Both the position numbers and the translations under genes were made by a program. From Nocardia sienata NBRC 100364 (GTDB lineage: Bacteria; Actinomycetota; Actinomycetes; Mycobacteriales; Mycobacteriaceae): a DNA stretch of 57,543 nt. Below the pieces are notes generated by a model, which searched no databases, was not told the origin of the DNA, and saw only the letters and a program-made list of their open reading frames with translations. Shown here piece after piece: positions 8,270 through 16,505 of this stretch; position 1 is the stretch's first letter, and every line of letters begins with the position of its first letter. The stretch covers positions 1 to 57,543 of the forward strand of contig NZ_BDBX01000056.1 of NCBI RefSeq assembly GCF_001613205.1, in the 5' to 3' direction.

Positions 8270-9796
8270 TCAGGCCCGGTCCCCGCTGTCGTTCGCGGCG
8301 GCGGGGCCGGCCGGCTCCGGCCGGTTGCGCGGTAGCCGCACCGTGAAGGTGGTGCCCACCCCGGATGCGCTGTGCACTTCCACGGTGCCGCCGTGCGCGG
8401 CGACCAGTGCCTGCACGATCGACAGGCCGAGCCCTGTGCCACCGCTGCCCCGGCTGCGCGAATCGTCGGCGCGATAGAACCGTTCGAAAACCCGCGCGGC
8501 CTGCTCCGGAGACATCCCCGGCCCGGTATCGGCCACCTCGAGCCGGACCTCGTCCCGGTCGGGCGTCAGCCGGACGGTCACCACGGCCTCCGGTGGCGTG
8601 TGCACAAGCGCGTTGTTCAGCAGGTTCGCCAGGACCTGACGCAGCCGAGCCGCATCGCCCGGTATTTCCGCAGTGCCGGAACCGGGCCGCACTTCGAATC
8701 GGATCGTGCGCTCCGGGTCCCGGCGGCCCTGTGCGGTCGCGACCGCACGCGCACTGTGCACGGCGTCGCTGGTCAAGGTCAGCAGGTCGACCGGCGCGTG
8801 TTCCACCGGACGCTCGGCGTCGAGCCGGGCCAGCATGAGCAGATCCTCGACCAGTAGGCCCATCCGTTTCGATTCGCGTTCGATCCGGTCGAGCAGCATA
8901 TCCGTATCCCCGGTGGCGCCCTGCCGGTACAACTCGGCGAAACCCTTGATCGTGGTCAGCGGTGTCCGCAGCTCATGGCTGGCGTCGGCGACGAAACGGC
9001 GCATCTTCTCCTCCGACCGCCGCGCGGCCTCCTCCGAGGCCTCGGTCGCGGCGAACCCGCGCTGGATCTGGGCCAGCATCGAGTTCAACGATTGCGCCAG
9101 TCGATCGACCTCGGTGTTGGTCCCGCGCATCGGCACCCGCCGGTGCAGATCCCCCGCCGCGATATCGGCGGCGGTCTCCTCCACCTGCACCAGCCGGCGC
9201 AGGCTACGCCTTATGACGAAGTACGCGGCCACCGCCAGCACCGCGAGCACCAGTGCCCCGATCACCAGCTGCAGCACCACCAGCCGTTCGACGATCTCCT
9301 CCGTCTCGTCCAGCCGCTGCGCCACCACACTGCTGCCCCGGGCGTTCACGGTGTAGCGGACCCGCCACTGCCCGGACTCACCCCCGGCCGATCCAGTGGT
9401 GAAGAACCCCGGCCGCATCTCCTGCGGTAGCTCCGGCGCCCCGTTACCGATATCGGACTGCAGATACAACTTGCCCGACTCGTCCTCGACCCGCGCGTAG
9501 TACGGCACAGGCGGCCGTTCCCGCCCCGGCTCCCCTGGTAGCGGTATCGGCGGACGGCTCCCGGGCCGCGCCCAGGTCTGGGCCTGCTCCTGCAGCTGCT
9601 GATCCACTCGATCGATCAACGCGGCGCGCAGCGCCGAGGTCACCGCCGCACCGGACGCCAGCAAGCCCGCGGCGGCGAGCGCGACCAGCGCCAGCACCAG
9701 CGTCACCCGTAACGGGACGGCGGCGAGGCGACCGGCGATCCCCTGCCGCCGGTCCGGCGCTGATACCGAGGGGGCCGGCGCGGCCTCGGCTGTCAC
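8270..9796 (-). CDS. phoR: PhoR sensor histidine kinase
   Basis: The membrane sensor partner of PhoP, 508 residues. TM1 is at about 30-58. An extracytoplasmic sensor domain (about 60-170) with Pro/Arg-rich loops follows, then TM2 at about 172-195, HAMP (about 196-250), and the dimerisation/phosphoacceptor helix with FVADASHELRTPL (His about 274). The ATPase domain has its N box (NLLNNALVHT) and G boxes (DTGPGMS, GTGLGLSIV). GTG 9796 is chosen because it forms a GTGA overlap with the phoP stop, indicating translational coupling. In mycobacteria PhoPR controls cell-envelope lipids, acid response and type VII secretion, which is relevant to the EspR-like and ESX genes nearby. Confidence 0.93.
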   Translation of the reverse strand: MTAEAAPAPSVSAPDRRQGIAGRLAAVPLRVTLVLALVALAAAGLLASGAAVTSALRAALIDRVDQQLQEQAQTWARPGSRPPIPLPGEPGRERPPVPYYARVEDESGKLYLQSDIGNGAPELPQEMRPGFFTTGSAGGESGQWRVRYTVNARGSSVVAQRLDETEEIVERLVVLQLVIGALVLAVLAVAAYFVIRRSLRRLVQVEETAADIAAGDLHRRVPMRGTNTEVDRLAQSLNSMLAQIQRGFAATEASEEAARRSEEKMRRFVADASHELRTPLTTIKGFAELYRQGATGDTDMLLDRIERESKRMGLLVEDLLMLARLDAERPVEHAPVDLLTLTSDAVHSARAVATAQGRRDPERTIRFEVRPGSGTAEIPGDAARLRQVLANLLNNALVHTPPEAVVTVRLTPDRDEVRLEVADTGPGMSPEQAARVFERFYRADDSRSRGSGGTGLGLSIVQALVAAHGGTVEVHSASGVGTTFTVRLPRNRPEPAGPAAANDSGDRA

Positions 9797-10524
9797 GACC
9801 GGCCGGCGGATTCGCGCATCACATACCCGACCCCGCGCAACGTGTGGATCAGCCGCTGCGGGCCGGTATCGACCTTCTTGCGCAGATACGACACATAGGT
9901 CTCCACCACCCCGACCTCCCCACCGAAGTCGTAACGCCACACATGATCCAGAATCCGTGGCTTGCTCAGCACCGTGCCCGCGTTCACCATGAAATACCGC
10001 AGCAGCGTGAACTCGGTCGGTGACAACGCCACCGGCTCCCCCGCCTTGAACACCTCGTGCGTATCGTCGTCCAACTCGATATCGGCGAACCGGATACGCG
10101 ACTGCTCCCGGGCAGGTGCGGTGGCCCCGGCCCGGCGCAGGATCACCCGCAGCCGCGCGACGACCTCCTCCAAACTGAACGGCTTGGTCACGTAGTCGTC
10201 GGCGCCCAGCGTCAAACCGGTCACCTTGTCCTGGATATCGTCGCGGGCGGTCAGGAACAACACCGGCGCATCGACACCGTCGGCCCGCAACCGCCGCAGC
10301 AGCCCGAACCCGTCCATCCCCGGCATCATCACATCGACGATCAACGCGTCGGGCCGGAATCCACGCGCCACATCGAGCGCCTGCGCCCCATCAGCGGCGG
10401 ACGCCACCTCGAACCCCTGGAACCGCAAACTCACGGTCAGCAGTTCGACGATCATCGCCTCGTCGTCGACGACGAGCACCCGCGCCTCGGGTACTCCGCC
10501 CTGCGCCCCACTCATGCCCCCCAT
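9793..10524 (-). CDS. phoP: PhoP response regulator
   Basis: A 243-residue OmpR/PhoB-type regulator, very close to M. tuberculosis PhoP as I recall it: shared PEARVLVVDDEA opening, GLTLGADDYVTKPFSLEEV, SPTEFTLLRYF and ILDHVWRYDFGG segments. The receiver domain (about 14-130) has acidic D20/D21, phosphoacceptor D64 in LIVDVMMPGMDG and K114. The winged-helix domain spans about 145-240. Starts at 10524 (MGGMSG) and 10515 (MSG) are both possible; 10524 has GGAG nine bases upstream. It overlaps phoR by four bases. A PhoP box 36 bases upstream predicts autoregulation. Confidence 0.95.
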   Translation of the reverse strand: MGGMSGAQGGVPEARVLVVDDEAMIVELLTVSLRFQGFEVASAADGAQALDVARGFRPDALIVDVMMPGMDGFGLLRRLRADGVDAPVLFLTARDDIQDKVTGLTLGADDYVTKPFSLEEVVARLRVILRRAGATAPAREQSRIRFADIELDDDTHEVFKAGEPVALSPTEFTLLRYFMVNAGTVLSKPRILDHVWRYDFGGEVGVVETYVSYLRKKVDTGPQRLIHTLRGVGYVMRESAGRS

Positions 10525-10559
10525 ACTGGTCCACTCCGCTGGCATCTCCCTGCGCACTC

Positions 10560-10577
10560 GCTGTGAACAAGCTGTGT
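10560..10577 (-). promoter_or_regulatory. PhoP box upstream of phoP
   Basis: Read on the minus strand the sequence is ACACAGC-TTGT-TCACAGC, two direct heptamers with a four-base spacer. This matches the mycobacterial PhoP recognition pattern TCACAGC-N4-TCACAGC at 13 of 14 informative bases. It lies 36-53 bases upstream of the phoP start, right for autoregulation. The match to the consensus is from memory; binding is inferred. Confidence 0.75.
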
Positions 10578-10935
10578 TGAATTGCGGCGCCTGCGGCGCC
10601 GCGGGGTCGAGGCCCCCTCGGTCCCGCCGTTCAGGCCTCGAGACTCGAGCCTTCGGCTCATGCGATGTGCGGTGGGCCGTCCATGGAGCGCAACCGTTGA
10701 GCACCTTCGGCAAAGGGCGGGACGGGCCTCGACCCTTTCAGGGCCTCGTAAGACAGTGAGGATGGGTGTGGCCCCGCAACGCTGGTGTCCTGACCCGTCG
10801 TAAGACAGTGGCACCGAGAGAGTGTTGCTATTCGGGAAGGTGATCAGACACCAGGTCTCCCGGGTGGTCGGGTCGGCATCCGATCAGGACATCGAATGCC
10901 GACCTCCACCGAGTACACGAGCCGACCTCGGGGTC
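10578..10935. other. hairpin-rich non-coding spacer between phoP and otsA
   Basis: This roughly 360-base gap holds no convincing gene on either strand. It contains several perfect short palindromes (GCGGCGCC-tgc-GGCGCCGC near 10585, GAGCC-ttc-GGCTC near 10650, CTCGAGACTCGAG near 10635) and a 13-base direct repeat at 10746-10810. The density of hairpins suggests a dispersed intergenic repeat family, a structured transcript or a degraded element. Nothing more specific can be read. Confidence 0.5.
10746..10810. repeat. two copies of a 13-bp direct repeat, 52 bp apart
   Basis: TCGTAAGACAGTG occurs exactly at 10746-10758 and 10798-10810 in the phoP-otsA spacer. Two copies with unrelated spacers argue against a CRISPR; a binding site pair or the ends of a small element are possible. 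Confidence 0.6.
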
Positions 10936-12576
10936 CTAGTCCCGGTAGTCCTCATCGTCGTGGTTGCCGTCGGCCATCAGGGCCTTCCCCGCGACCTGTC
11001 CCTGGGCCAGTGCGTCCAGGAACGCCCGGGCCCAGCGGTCCACGTCGTGGGCCAAGACCTGGCGGCGCAGGGAACGCATCCGGCGGCGGCGGGTTTCGCG
11101 GTCGTCGGTGAGGGCGGCGACGATGGAATCCTTGACGCTGTCCAGGTCGTGCGGGTTGCACAGATAGGACTGGCGGAGTTCGGCCGCGGCTCCGGTGAAC
11201 TCGCTGAGCACCAGCGTGCCGTTGAGGCCGGAGTGGCAGGCGACGTACTCCTTGGCGACCAGGTTCATACCGTCGCGCAGGGGTGTCACCAGCATGACGT
11301 CGGCGGCCACGAAGAAGGAGATGAGTTCTTCGCGGGCGATCGGACGGTGCAGGTAGTGGACGACGGGGTAGCCGACCCGGGCGAACTCGCCGTTGATGCG
11401 GCCCACCTGCCGTTCGATATCGCCGCGCATCTGGATATAGCTCTCGACCCGCTCCCGGCTGGGGGTGGCCAGCTGCACCATCACGGTTTCCGCCGGGTCG
11501 ACCCGGCCTTCGGCCAGCAGTTCCTCGAGGGCGTTGAGCCTGATGTCGATACCTTTTGTGTAGTCGAGGCGGTCGACACCGAGCAGGATGTTCTTGGGAC
11601 TGCCGAGTTCGGCGCGGATGCGGGCGGCACGTTCGCGCACCGAGCGCCGGCGCGAGTGTTCGTCGAGGCCGGCGGAGTCGATCGAGATCGGGAAGGCCCC
11701 GACTCGTACCGTCCGGAACCCGACCTGGACCACGCCCATCTTCGACCGGACGCCGACGGTGCCGCGCGAGGTGGGCTGACCGGCCAGGCGCCGGGCCAGG
11801 TAGAGGAAGTTCTGGGCGCCGCCGGGCAGATGGAAGCCGATCAGGTCGGCGCCGAGCAGCCCCTCCACGATCTCGGTGCGCCACGGCATCTGCATGAACA
11901 GTTCCACCGGCGGAAACGGGATGTGCAGGAAGAATCCGATGGTCAGATCCGGCCGCAGCATCCGCAACATCTTGGGCACGAGTTGCAGCTGATAGTCCTG
12001 CACCCACACGGTGGCGCCCTCGGCGGCGACCTTCGCGGTCTCCTCGGCGAAACGCCGGTTCACCTGGACGTAGGCCGACCACCAGGTGCGGTTGTAGACG
12101 GGGCGGACGATGACATCGTGGTACAGCGGCCACAGGGTGGCGTTGGAGAAGCCCTCGTAGTAGTCGGCGACCTCCTGCGCGGACAGCGGTACCGGATGCA
12201 GTTCCAGCCCGTCCTCGACAATGGGGTCGACCTCCACATCGGGGACACCGGCCCAGCCGACCCAGGCGCCCCGATTGCTGCGCAGCACCGGCTCCAGCGC
12301 CGTCACCAGACCGCCGGGGCTGCGTTTCCAGCGACTGCTGCCGTCCGGCAGTTTCTCCAGGTCGACCGGTAGCCGGTTGGCCACCACCACGAAGCCGGAA
12401 CCGGCCCCGCGTTCGCGCAGGGGTTCGGCGTCCACCGCCTCGGGGAGAGCCTCCGCCGGGTCGATCTGGCTGCCGGTCGGCCCGGAGCCGTTACGGTCTC
12501 CGGGCCGGTCCACGGACACGGCGGTTTCATCCTCGGGGGTGGAATCGCTGGACGGCTGATCGGTCATCTGGTCCAC
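10936..12576 (-). CDS. otsA: trehalose-6-phosphate synthase
   Basis: OtsA makes trehalose 6-phosphate from a nucleotide-glucose (UDP- or ADP-glucose) and glucose 6-phosphate in the cytoplasm. The 546-residue protein has a low-complexity N terminus of about 60 residues, then a GT20 domain starting VVVANRLPVDLEK. WVQDYQLQLVPKMLR, GFFLHIPFPPVELF, LGVDRLDYTKGI and DGMNLVAKEYVAC form the conserved donor and acceptor sites. Trehalose is the sugar of mycolate glycolipids and a stress protectant in these bacteria. The start is GTG 12576; a second in-frame start (MTDQ) lies three codons in. The 56-codon gene just upstream is probably co-transcribed, as is Rv3489-Rv3490 in M. tuberculosis. Confidence 0.96.
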   Translation of the reverse strand: MDQMTDQPSSDSTPEDETAVSVDRPGDRNGSGPTGSQIDPAEALPEAVDAEPLRERGAGSGFVVVANRLPVDLEKLPDGSSRWKRSPGGLVTALEPVLRSNRGAWVGWAGVPDVEVDPIVEDGLELHPVPLSAQEVADYYEGFSNATLWPLYHDVIVRPVYNRTWWSAYVQVNRRFAEETAKVAAEGATVWVQDYQLQLVPKMLRMLRPDLTIGFFLHIPFPPVELFMQMPWRTEIVEGLLGADLIGFHLPGGAQNFLYLARRLAGQPTSRGTVGVRSKMGVVQVGFRTVRVGAFPISIDSAGLDEHSRRRSVRERAARIRAELGSPKNILLGVDRLDYTKGIDIRLNALEELLAEGRVDPAETVMVQLATPSRERVESYIQMRGDIERQVGRINGEFARVGYPVVHYLHRPIAREELISFFVAADVMLVTPLRDGMNLVAKEYVACHSGLNGTLVLSEFTGAAAELRQSYLCNPHDLDSVKDSIVAALTDDRETRRRRMRSLRRQVLAHDVDRWARAFLDALAQGQVAGKALMADGNHDDEDYRD

Positions 12577-12658
12577 TCACGCATCCTTTGCGCGGCGCTG
12601 AACGCCATGTAGTTGTGTGTGGGGATCCGCCGACGTCGCCGTTGGCGCCGGCGGCTGT

Positions 12659-12829
12659 TTACTCGGTGCGGGCTCCGGGGCCGATACCGAGCATCGACAG
12701 GAGCATCCGGCATTCGTCGGCATCGGCGGCATAGGCGGCCACGACCCGCTGCGCCTGACGAGCGGTCTCGTCGGCGAGGGGTTCCAGATCTTCGTCGGCG
12801 ATACCGTTGGCGCTGCTCTTCGCGGCCAT
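12659..12829 (-). CDS. small conserved protein upstream of otsA (Rv3489-like)
   Basis: A 56-codon gene read by eye: it starts MAAKSSANGIADEDLEP and ends IGPGARTE, acidic and probably helical, without a signal or membrane segment. The ATG at 12829 is preceded by GAAGGACTGAG, a good ribosome site. It sits 82 bases upstream of otsA on the same strand. M. tuberculosis has a gene of about the same size (Rv3489) in the same place, which supports reality; this homology is by position and length, not alignment. The function is unknown; a role linked to trehalose synthesis is only a guess from context. Confidence 0.7.
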   Translation of the reverse strand: MAAKSSANGIADEDLEPLADETARQAQRVVAAYAADADECRMLLSMLGIGPGARTE

Positions 12830-12975
12830 CTCAGTCCTTCCGGCAGGTGCGCTTGTATGTGAAATGTCAATGGTATCTGTCGGGGGAAGTGCCCGCTCTC
12901 GCCGCGGGGTAACACGACAGGGGCGGTCGGGGCTATACCGTTGGCAGCAGAAACGATGAGGAAGGGGCCCGCAGC

Positions 12976-13809
12976 ATGCCGTTGGCCACGGTGAACGGAA
13001 TATCGCTCAACTATCAGGTCAAGGGAGACCGCGCCAAGGGCACCGATGTCAAAGGTGGCGGTCCGCTGGTGGTGCTCATCATGGGCACCGGTAGCCCCGG
13101 CCGGGTGTGGGAACTGCACCAGGTGCCGGCGCTGCTCGCCGGCGGATATCGGGTCTGCACTTTCGACAACCGGGGTATCGCGCCCTCCTACGAGGCCGCC
13201 GGCGGGATGACCATCCACGAGATGGTGGCCGATACAGCGGCTCTCATCGAGTTCCTCGACGAGGGTCCCGCGCTCGTGGCCGGTACCTCGATGGGAGCGA
13301 GGGTGGCGCAGGAGCTCGCGCTCGCACGGCCCGAACTGGTGCGCAAGGCGGTGTTCCTCGCCGGCCACGGCCGGCTGGACCAGTTCCAGAAGACTCTGTC
13401 GCTGGGCGAGCACGAGCTGGACGCGAACGGGGTGCGCTTGCCGGCCAAGTACGAGGCGGCGCTGACCGCGGTGATGAATCTCTCGCCGGCCACCATGGCC
13501 GATACGAACAAGGCCCGCGACTGGCTGGATCTGTTCGAGTTCACCGGCGGTCCGGTCTCGCCCGGGATCCGGGCGCAGCGCCGGATGGACCACGAGTTCG
13601 ACCGGCTGCACGCCTACCGCGATATCCGGGTGCCGTGCCTGGCCGTCGGCTTCGCGGACGACCGGATGATCCCGCCGTACCTGGCCAGAGAGGTCGCCGA
13701 CGCCATACCGGGCGGCCGCTACCAGGAGGTTCCCGATGCCGGTCACTACGGCTATCTGGAACGCCCGGACGCGGTGAACAAGATCTTGCTGGAATTCTTC
13801 GCCGCGTGA
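12976..13809 (+). CDS. alpha/beta hydrolase
   Basis: A 277-residue alpha/beta-hydrolase-fold protein. The oxyanion-hole strand is LVVLIMGTGS (about 31-40), the nucleophile elbow is GTSMGA with Ser at about 105, an acid probably lies in FADDRMIPP, and the catalytic His is in DAGHYGYLERPD near the C terminus. There is no signal peptide, so it is cytoplasmic. The cap region is short and the substrate cannot be predicted; esterase, thioesterase and lactonase activities are all possible. It faces away from the otsA operon, with a 146-base divergent promoter region. Confidence 0.88.
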   Translation: MPLATVNGISLNYQVKGDRAKGTDVKGGGPLVVLIMGTGSPGRVWELHQVPALLAGGYRVCTFDNRGIAPSYEAAGGMTIHEMVADTAALIEFLDEGPALVAGTSMGARVAQELALARPELVRKAVFLAGHGRLDQFQKTLSLGEHELDANGVRLPAKYEAALTAVMNLSPATMADTNKARDWLDLFEFTGGPVSPGIRAQRRMDHEFDRLHAYRDIRVPCLAVGFADDRMIPPYLAREVADAIPGGRYQEVPDAGHYGYLERPDAVNKILLEFFAA

Positions 13810-13957
13810 GGGGAGGACCCAAAGCTAACGCCGAGCTTGCTAGTGTCGACACATCGTTTGGGTTCGCGACGCGGCAGCCGGAGATCAGACCCGGGCCGCC
13901 CGGGGCGGACCCAACACAGATCCGAAGCCAAACCCACAAGCACCCCAGTGAGGTGAA

Positions 13958-14188
13958 ATGAGCACCAACCCGTTCGACGACGAGGACGGCCGCTTCTTCG
14001 TACTGGTCAACGACGAAGAGCAGCACTCCCTGTGGCCCGCCTTCGCCGAAGTCCCGGCCGGCTGGCGGGTGGTCTTCGGTGAGGACAGCCGCGCCGCCTG
14101 CGTGGAGTACGTGGAGCAGAACTGGACCGATATGCGGCCCAAGAGCCTGCGTGACGCCATGGCAGCGGACGAGGCGGCCCGCAAGTAG
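13958..14188 (+). CDS. MbtH-like protein
   Basis: The 76-residue product carries the MbtH family hallmarks nearly intact: NPFDDEDGRFFVLVNDE, QHSLWPAFAEVPAGW, and NWTDMRPKSL near the end. These proteins bind and activate adenylation domains of non-ribosomal peptide synthetases, for example in siderophore assembly. No synthetase gene is near, so it is an orphan that would serve synthetases elsewhere. GAGGTGAA sits just before the ATG. The gene is about 170 bases upstream of the tRNA-Thr gene. Confidence 0.93.
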   Translation: MSTNPFDDEDGRFFVLVNDEEQHSLWPAFAEVPAGWRVVFGEDSRAACVEYVEQNWTDMRPKSLRDAMAADEAARK

Positions 14189-14356
14189 GCCGAATCGCCA
14201 CGGGCCCGGCCGGCGCGGGCTCCGCCTTCCCACACGACGCCCTTCGCGGATGACGTGCGAGACAGGTGTGAGCCCGATGGCCGGGCTTTTACATTTCGCG
14301 AACTCTCGAACCGCACCGTATGATCGGCTGCCGAGCGACCGTTCGCGGGCCGCTCC

Positions 14357-14429
14357 GCCGCCTTGGCGCAACTGGCAGCGCAACGTACTTGTAATGCGTA
14401 GGTTGTGGGTTCGAGTCCCACAGGCGGCT
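14357..14429 (+). tRNA. tRNA-Thr(UGU)
   Basis: All four arms can be folded. The acceptor stem GCCGCCT/AGGCGGC is perfect. There is a D arm, an anticodon stem ACGTA/TGCGT (one G-U pair) with loop CTTGTAA giving anticodon UGU, and a T arm GTGGG-TTCGAGT-CCCAC. The CCA end is not encoded. A TATGAT -10 hexamer at 14319-14324 is rightly placed for a promoter. A strong hairpin terminator follows. Confidence 0.95.
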
Positions 14430-14439
14430 CCGCTTACTT

Positions 14440-14469
14440 CCCGGCCCACCGACATGTCGGTGGGCCGGG
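14440..14469 (+). terminator. tRNA-Thr terminator, 30-bp perfect palindrome
   Basis: The 30 bases are a perfect palindrome, CCCGGCCCACCGACA followed by its exact reverse complement, and TTATTTT follows at 14470-14476. This is an intrinsic terminator 10 bases after the tRNA. The HNH gene's start at 14483 lies immediately beyond it. Confidence 0.9.
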
Positions 14470-14482
14470 TTATTTTGCGGCG

Positions 14483-14887
14483 ATGAGGCATTGCCGGGGG
14501 TGTTCTGCGCTGCTGGTCAAGCGCAGCCAGAAGCTGTATTGCACAACAAAATGCCAACAGGCGGCGCAGCGCGCGGAGAAAACCCGGCTCTGGCTGGCGA
14601 CCGGCGAGGCCGATGTGGGTAGTTATCAGGGGCACTACATACGTGACCATCTCGCAAAAGACCAAGATGGCCGCTGTGCGATCTGTGGGATCGGAGACGA
14701 ATGGCAGGGCGAACCGCTCGCATTCGTCTTGGACCATATCGACGGCGATCCGACCGCCAACCAGCGCGAGAACCTGCGTCTCATCTGCCCGAACTGCGAT
14801 TCGCAGTTACCCACGTTCAAAAGCCGCAATCGTGGCCGGGGCCGACATGTGCGGCGCACCCGCTATGCGCGCGGCCAGTCGTACTGA
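14483..14887 (+). CDS. HNH endonuclease
   Basis: A 134-residue HNH-type nuclease. Residues 1-30 form a small zinc-finger-like motif (C4, C7, C20, C24). The HNH core has CAIC at 65-68, LDHIDGD at 83-89, ENLRLICPNC at 96-105 and a basic C-terminal tail. The fold cuts DNA with one metal ion; such stand-alone genes are common in phages and mobile elements but also occur in chromosomes. The gene starts 13 bases after the tRNA terminator and has no clear ribosome site, so the true start or promoter is uncertain. It converges on the mce4 operon. Confidence 0.82.
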   Translation: MRHCRGCSALLVKRSQKLYCTTKCQQAAQRAEKTRLWLATGEADVGSYQGHYIRDHLAKDQDGRCAICGIGDEWQGEPLAFVLDHIDGDPTANQRENLRLICPNCDSQLPTFKSRNRGRGRHVRRTRYARGQSY

Positions 14888-14913
14888 TCGGACCGAGCCG
14901 GCGCGGACGCCGT

Positions 14914-15399
14914 TCAGATCGGGGTGACGGAGGCGACCAGCCAGCGATCGTCGGATTTGTCGAGCGCGACCCGCACCCGGCTGCCGGTGGTGGTGCCCTG
15001 TGGGCTTTCCTTGCTGGTGGTGACTTGATTGAGGAACAGCAGCACCACGGCGTGTGCCCGGTCGGCGGAGACCACTCCCCCGGCCTGTGTGCTGGCCTTG
15101 ACGGTCAGTTCCTTCTCCTTGGCCCCGGGCACGATGGCCTTGTCTATCAGTTCGAGGTAGTCGGCCTTGAACTCCGGGGCCAGATCCTCGGCGGTTTTGG
15201 GTAGTTCCGTGTCCACGGTCTGGAATTCGTAACTGAACATGGCCGATACCGTGCGGGTCGCCGCGGCCACGGCATCGGTGCGGGACTGCTCCGACTGCCG
15301 GTAATCCCAGTAACGGTAGCCACCGATACCGGCCACCACCGCGGCCGCCACCACGACCACCGCGGTCACACCGACCAGGATCTTGTTACGCACGCTCAT
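14914..15399 (-). CDS. mam4B: Mce-associated membrane protein
   Basis: A 161-residue protein with one N-terminal transmembrane helix (about 8-28) and an extracytoplasmic domain of the Mce-associated (Mas/Mam) type. It is the last gene of the mce4 transcript and matches the length and place of M. tuberculosis Rv3492c (Mam4B). These proteins are thought to stabilise Mce transporter complexes in the envelope. AGAGGAA precedes the ATG. A gap of about 125 bases separates it from the preceding gene, the second largest break in the operon. Confidence 0.85.
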   Translation of the reverse strand: MSVRNKILVGVTAVVVVAAAVVAGIGGYRYWDYRQSEQSRTDAVAAATRTVSAMFSYEFQTVDTELPKTAEDLAPEFKADYLELIDKAIVPGAKEKELTVKASTQAGGVVSADRAHAVVLLFLNQVTTSKESPQGTTTGSRVRVALDKSDDRWLVASVTPI

Positions 15400-15524
15400 T
15401 CTCGGTTCCTCTCGGCATGCAGGATCGACCCGTTCATGCTGTCCGTCTCATGCTGTGTCGGTTCGGCACGACCGCACGACGCCCTCGGTGGTTGTGCACG
15501 CTGCCTCCTCCGGGCGCCGCCTGG

Positions 15525-16505
15525 TCAGGCCACGAACTCGACGTCCGAGGCGGTCAGTGTGCCGTCGTCGGCCCGCTGCACGGTCACCCGGAATCGATAG
15601 AACCGCTGCTGCTGTTCCTGCGATCCCGCGTTGGTGAGCGTCTGCTTCGCCGCCACCAGGATCACCGCCGAGTTCTCGTCGTCGCGTTCGACCGCGGCCT
15701 CCACCACCTCTCCGGTGGAGACGACCTTGGCCTGTTTCACGATTTCGGTGAACGGATCCACCCGGCCGTCGAATTCGGTTTTGAATTCACCGGAGGCCAT
15801 GGTGAGGATGCGGTCGATATCCTCTTTGGCGGTATCGGCGCGAATCGTCGTCAGGTTGAGCACCGTCTGCCGCGCGGTGGCCACATATTCGGCGCGGCGT
15901 TCGTCGCGCTGCTGGGTGGACTGCACGGCGAACACCGAGACCACGGCGGCGGCGACCAGCCCGATCACCAGCACGGCCGCCGCGGTGAGGGCCGCGATCC
16001 GTTTCCACGACAGGCCGGAGGCCAGAGCCTCGGTGGTTCCCGTCTCCTCCGCCGCGGAGTCGTCGCCGGCCTGCTCTGTCTCGGCGCCGGCTTTCACCAG
16101 CTGTACGGTTTCCGCCGGACTCTCCGCTGACGTGGCGGAGCCCGTCGCCCCTTCGGTGGCTTCACCGAGGGTCACCTTTTCGGTGACGGGCACGGCAGTG
16201 GATTTCTCGCCGACCCCGACCGTCTCCTTCTCGGTCGCGGCCTCGGTAGCCGCGGTCGCGGGCTCCGTTTTCGCGGTCTTCGCGGAAGCTGCTCCGGCCT
16301 TCGGGATCACGGTTCCGGTCTGCTCGGCCGAACCCGCGGCTTTCCCGGTGGCGATCGTCTCCGCGGCCGCCGTCGCTTTCTCCCCCGCTCCGGGATCGGC
16401 AGCTCCGGTCTCGAGCTTCTCGGTCGCCGCGTTCTCGGCCGGAGGTGGGCCCGCGGTACGGCTGGCCCGCCGGCGGGTGCGGCGGGGGTCCTTGGTTTCG
16501 CTCAT
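15525..16505 (-). CDS. mam4A: Mce-associated membrane protein with long Ala/Thr/Glu-rich N terminus
   Basis: A 326-residue protein. The first roughly 165 residues are low-complexity, Ala/Thr/Glu/Lys-rich and probably cytoplasmic. One transmembrane helix (IAALTAAAVLVIGLVAAAVV) follows, then an extracytoplasmic Mas-type domain of about 140 residues. The ATG at 16505 overlaps the mce4F stop by four bases. It corresponds in position to Rv3493c (Mam4A), but the N-terminal extension looks longer than in the relative I recall (about 242 residues). Confidence 0.83.
   Translation of the reverse strand: MSETKDPRRTRRRASRTAGPPPAENAATEKLETGAADPGAGEKATAAAETIATGKAAGSAEQTGTVIPKAGAASAKTAKTEPATAATEAATEKETVGVGEKSTAVPVTEKVTLGEATEGATGSATSAESPAETVQLVKAGAETEQAGDDSAAEETGTTEALASGLSWKRIAALTAAAVLVIGLVAAAVVSVFAVQSTQQRDERRAEYVATARQTVLNLTTIRADTAKEDIDRILTMASGEFKTEFDGRVDPFTEIVKQAKVVSTGEVVEAAVERDDENSAVILVAAKQTLTNAGSQEQQQRFYRFRVTVQRADDGTLTASDVEFVA

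Noticed and set aside
10746..10810. Possible CRISPR-like repeats
   Set aside because: Only two 13-base copies, no regular array and no cas genes in the window.
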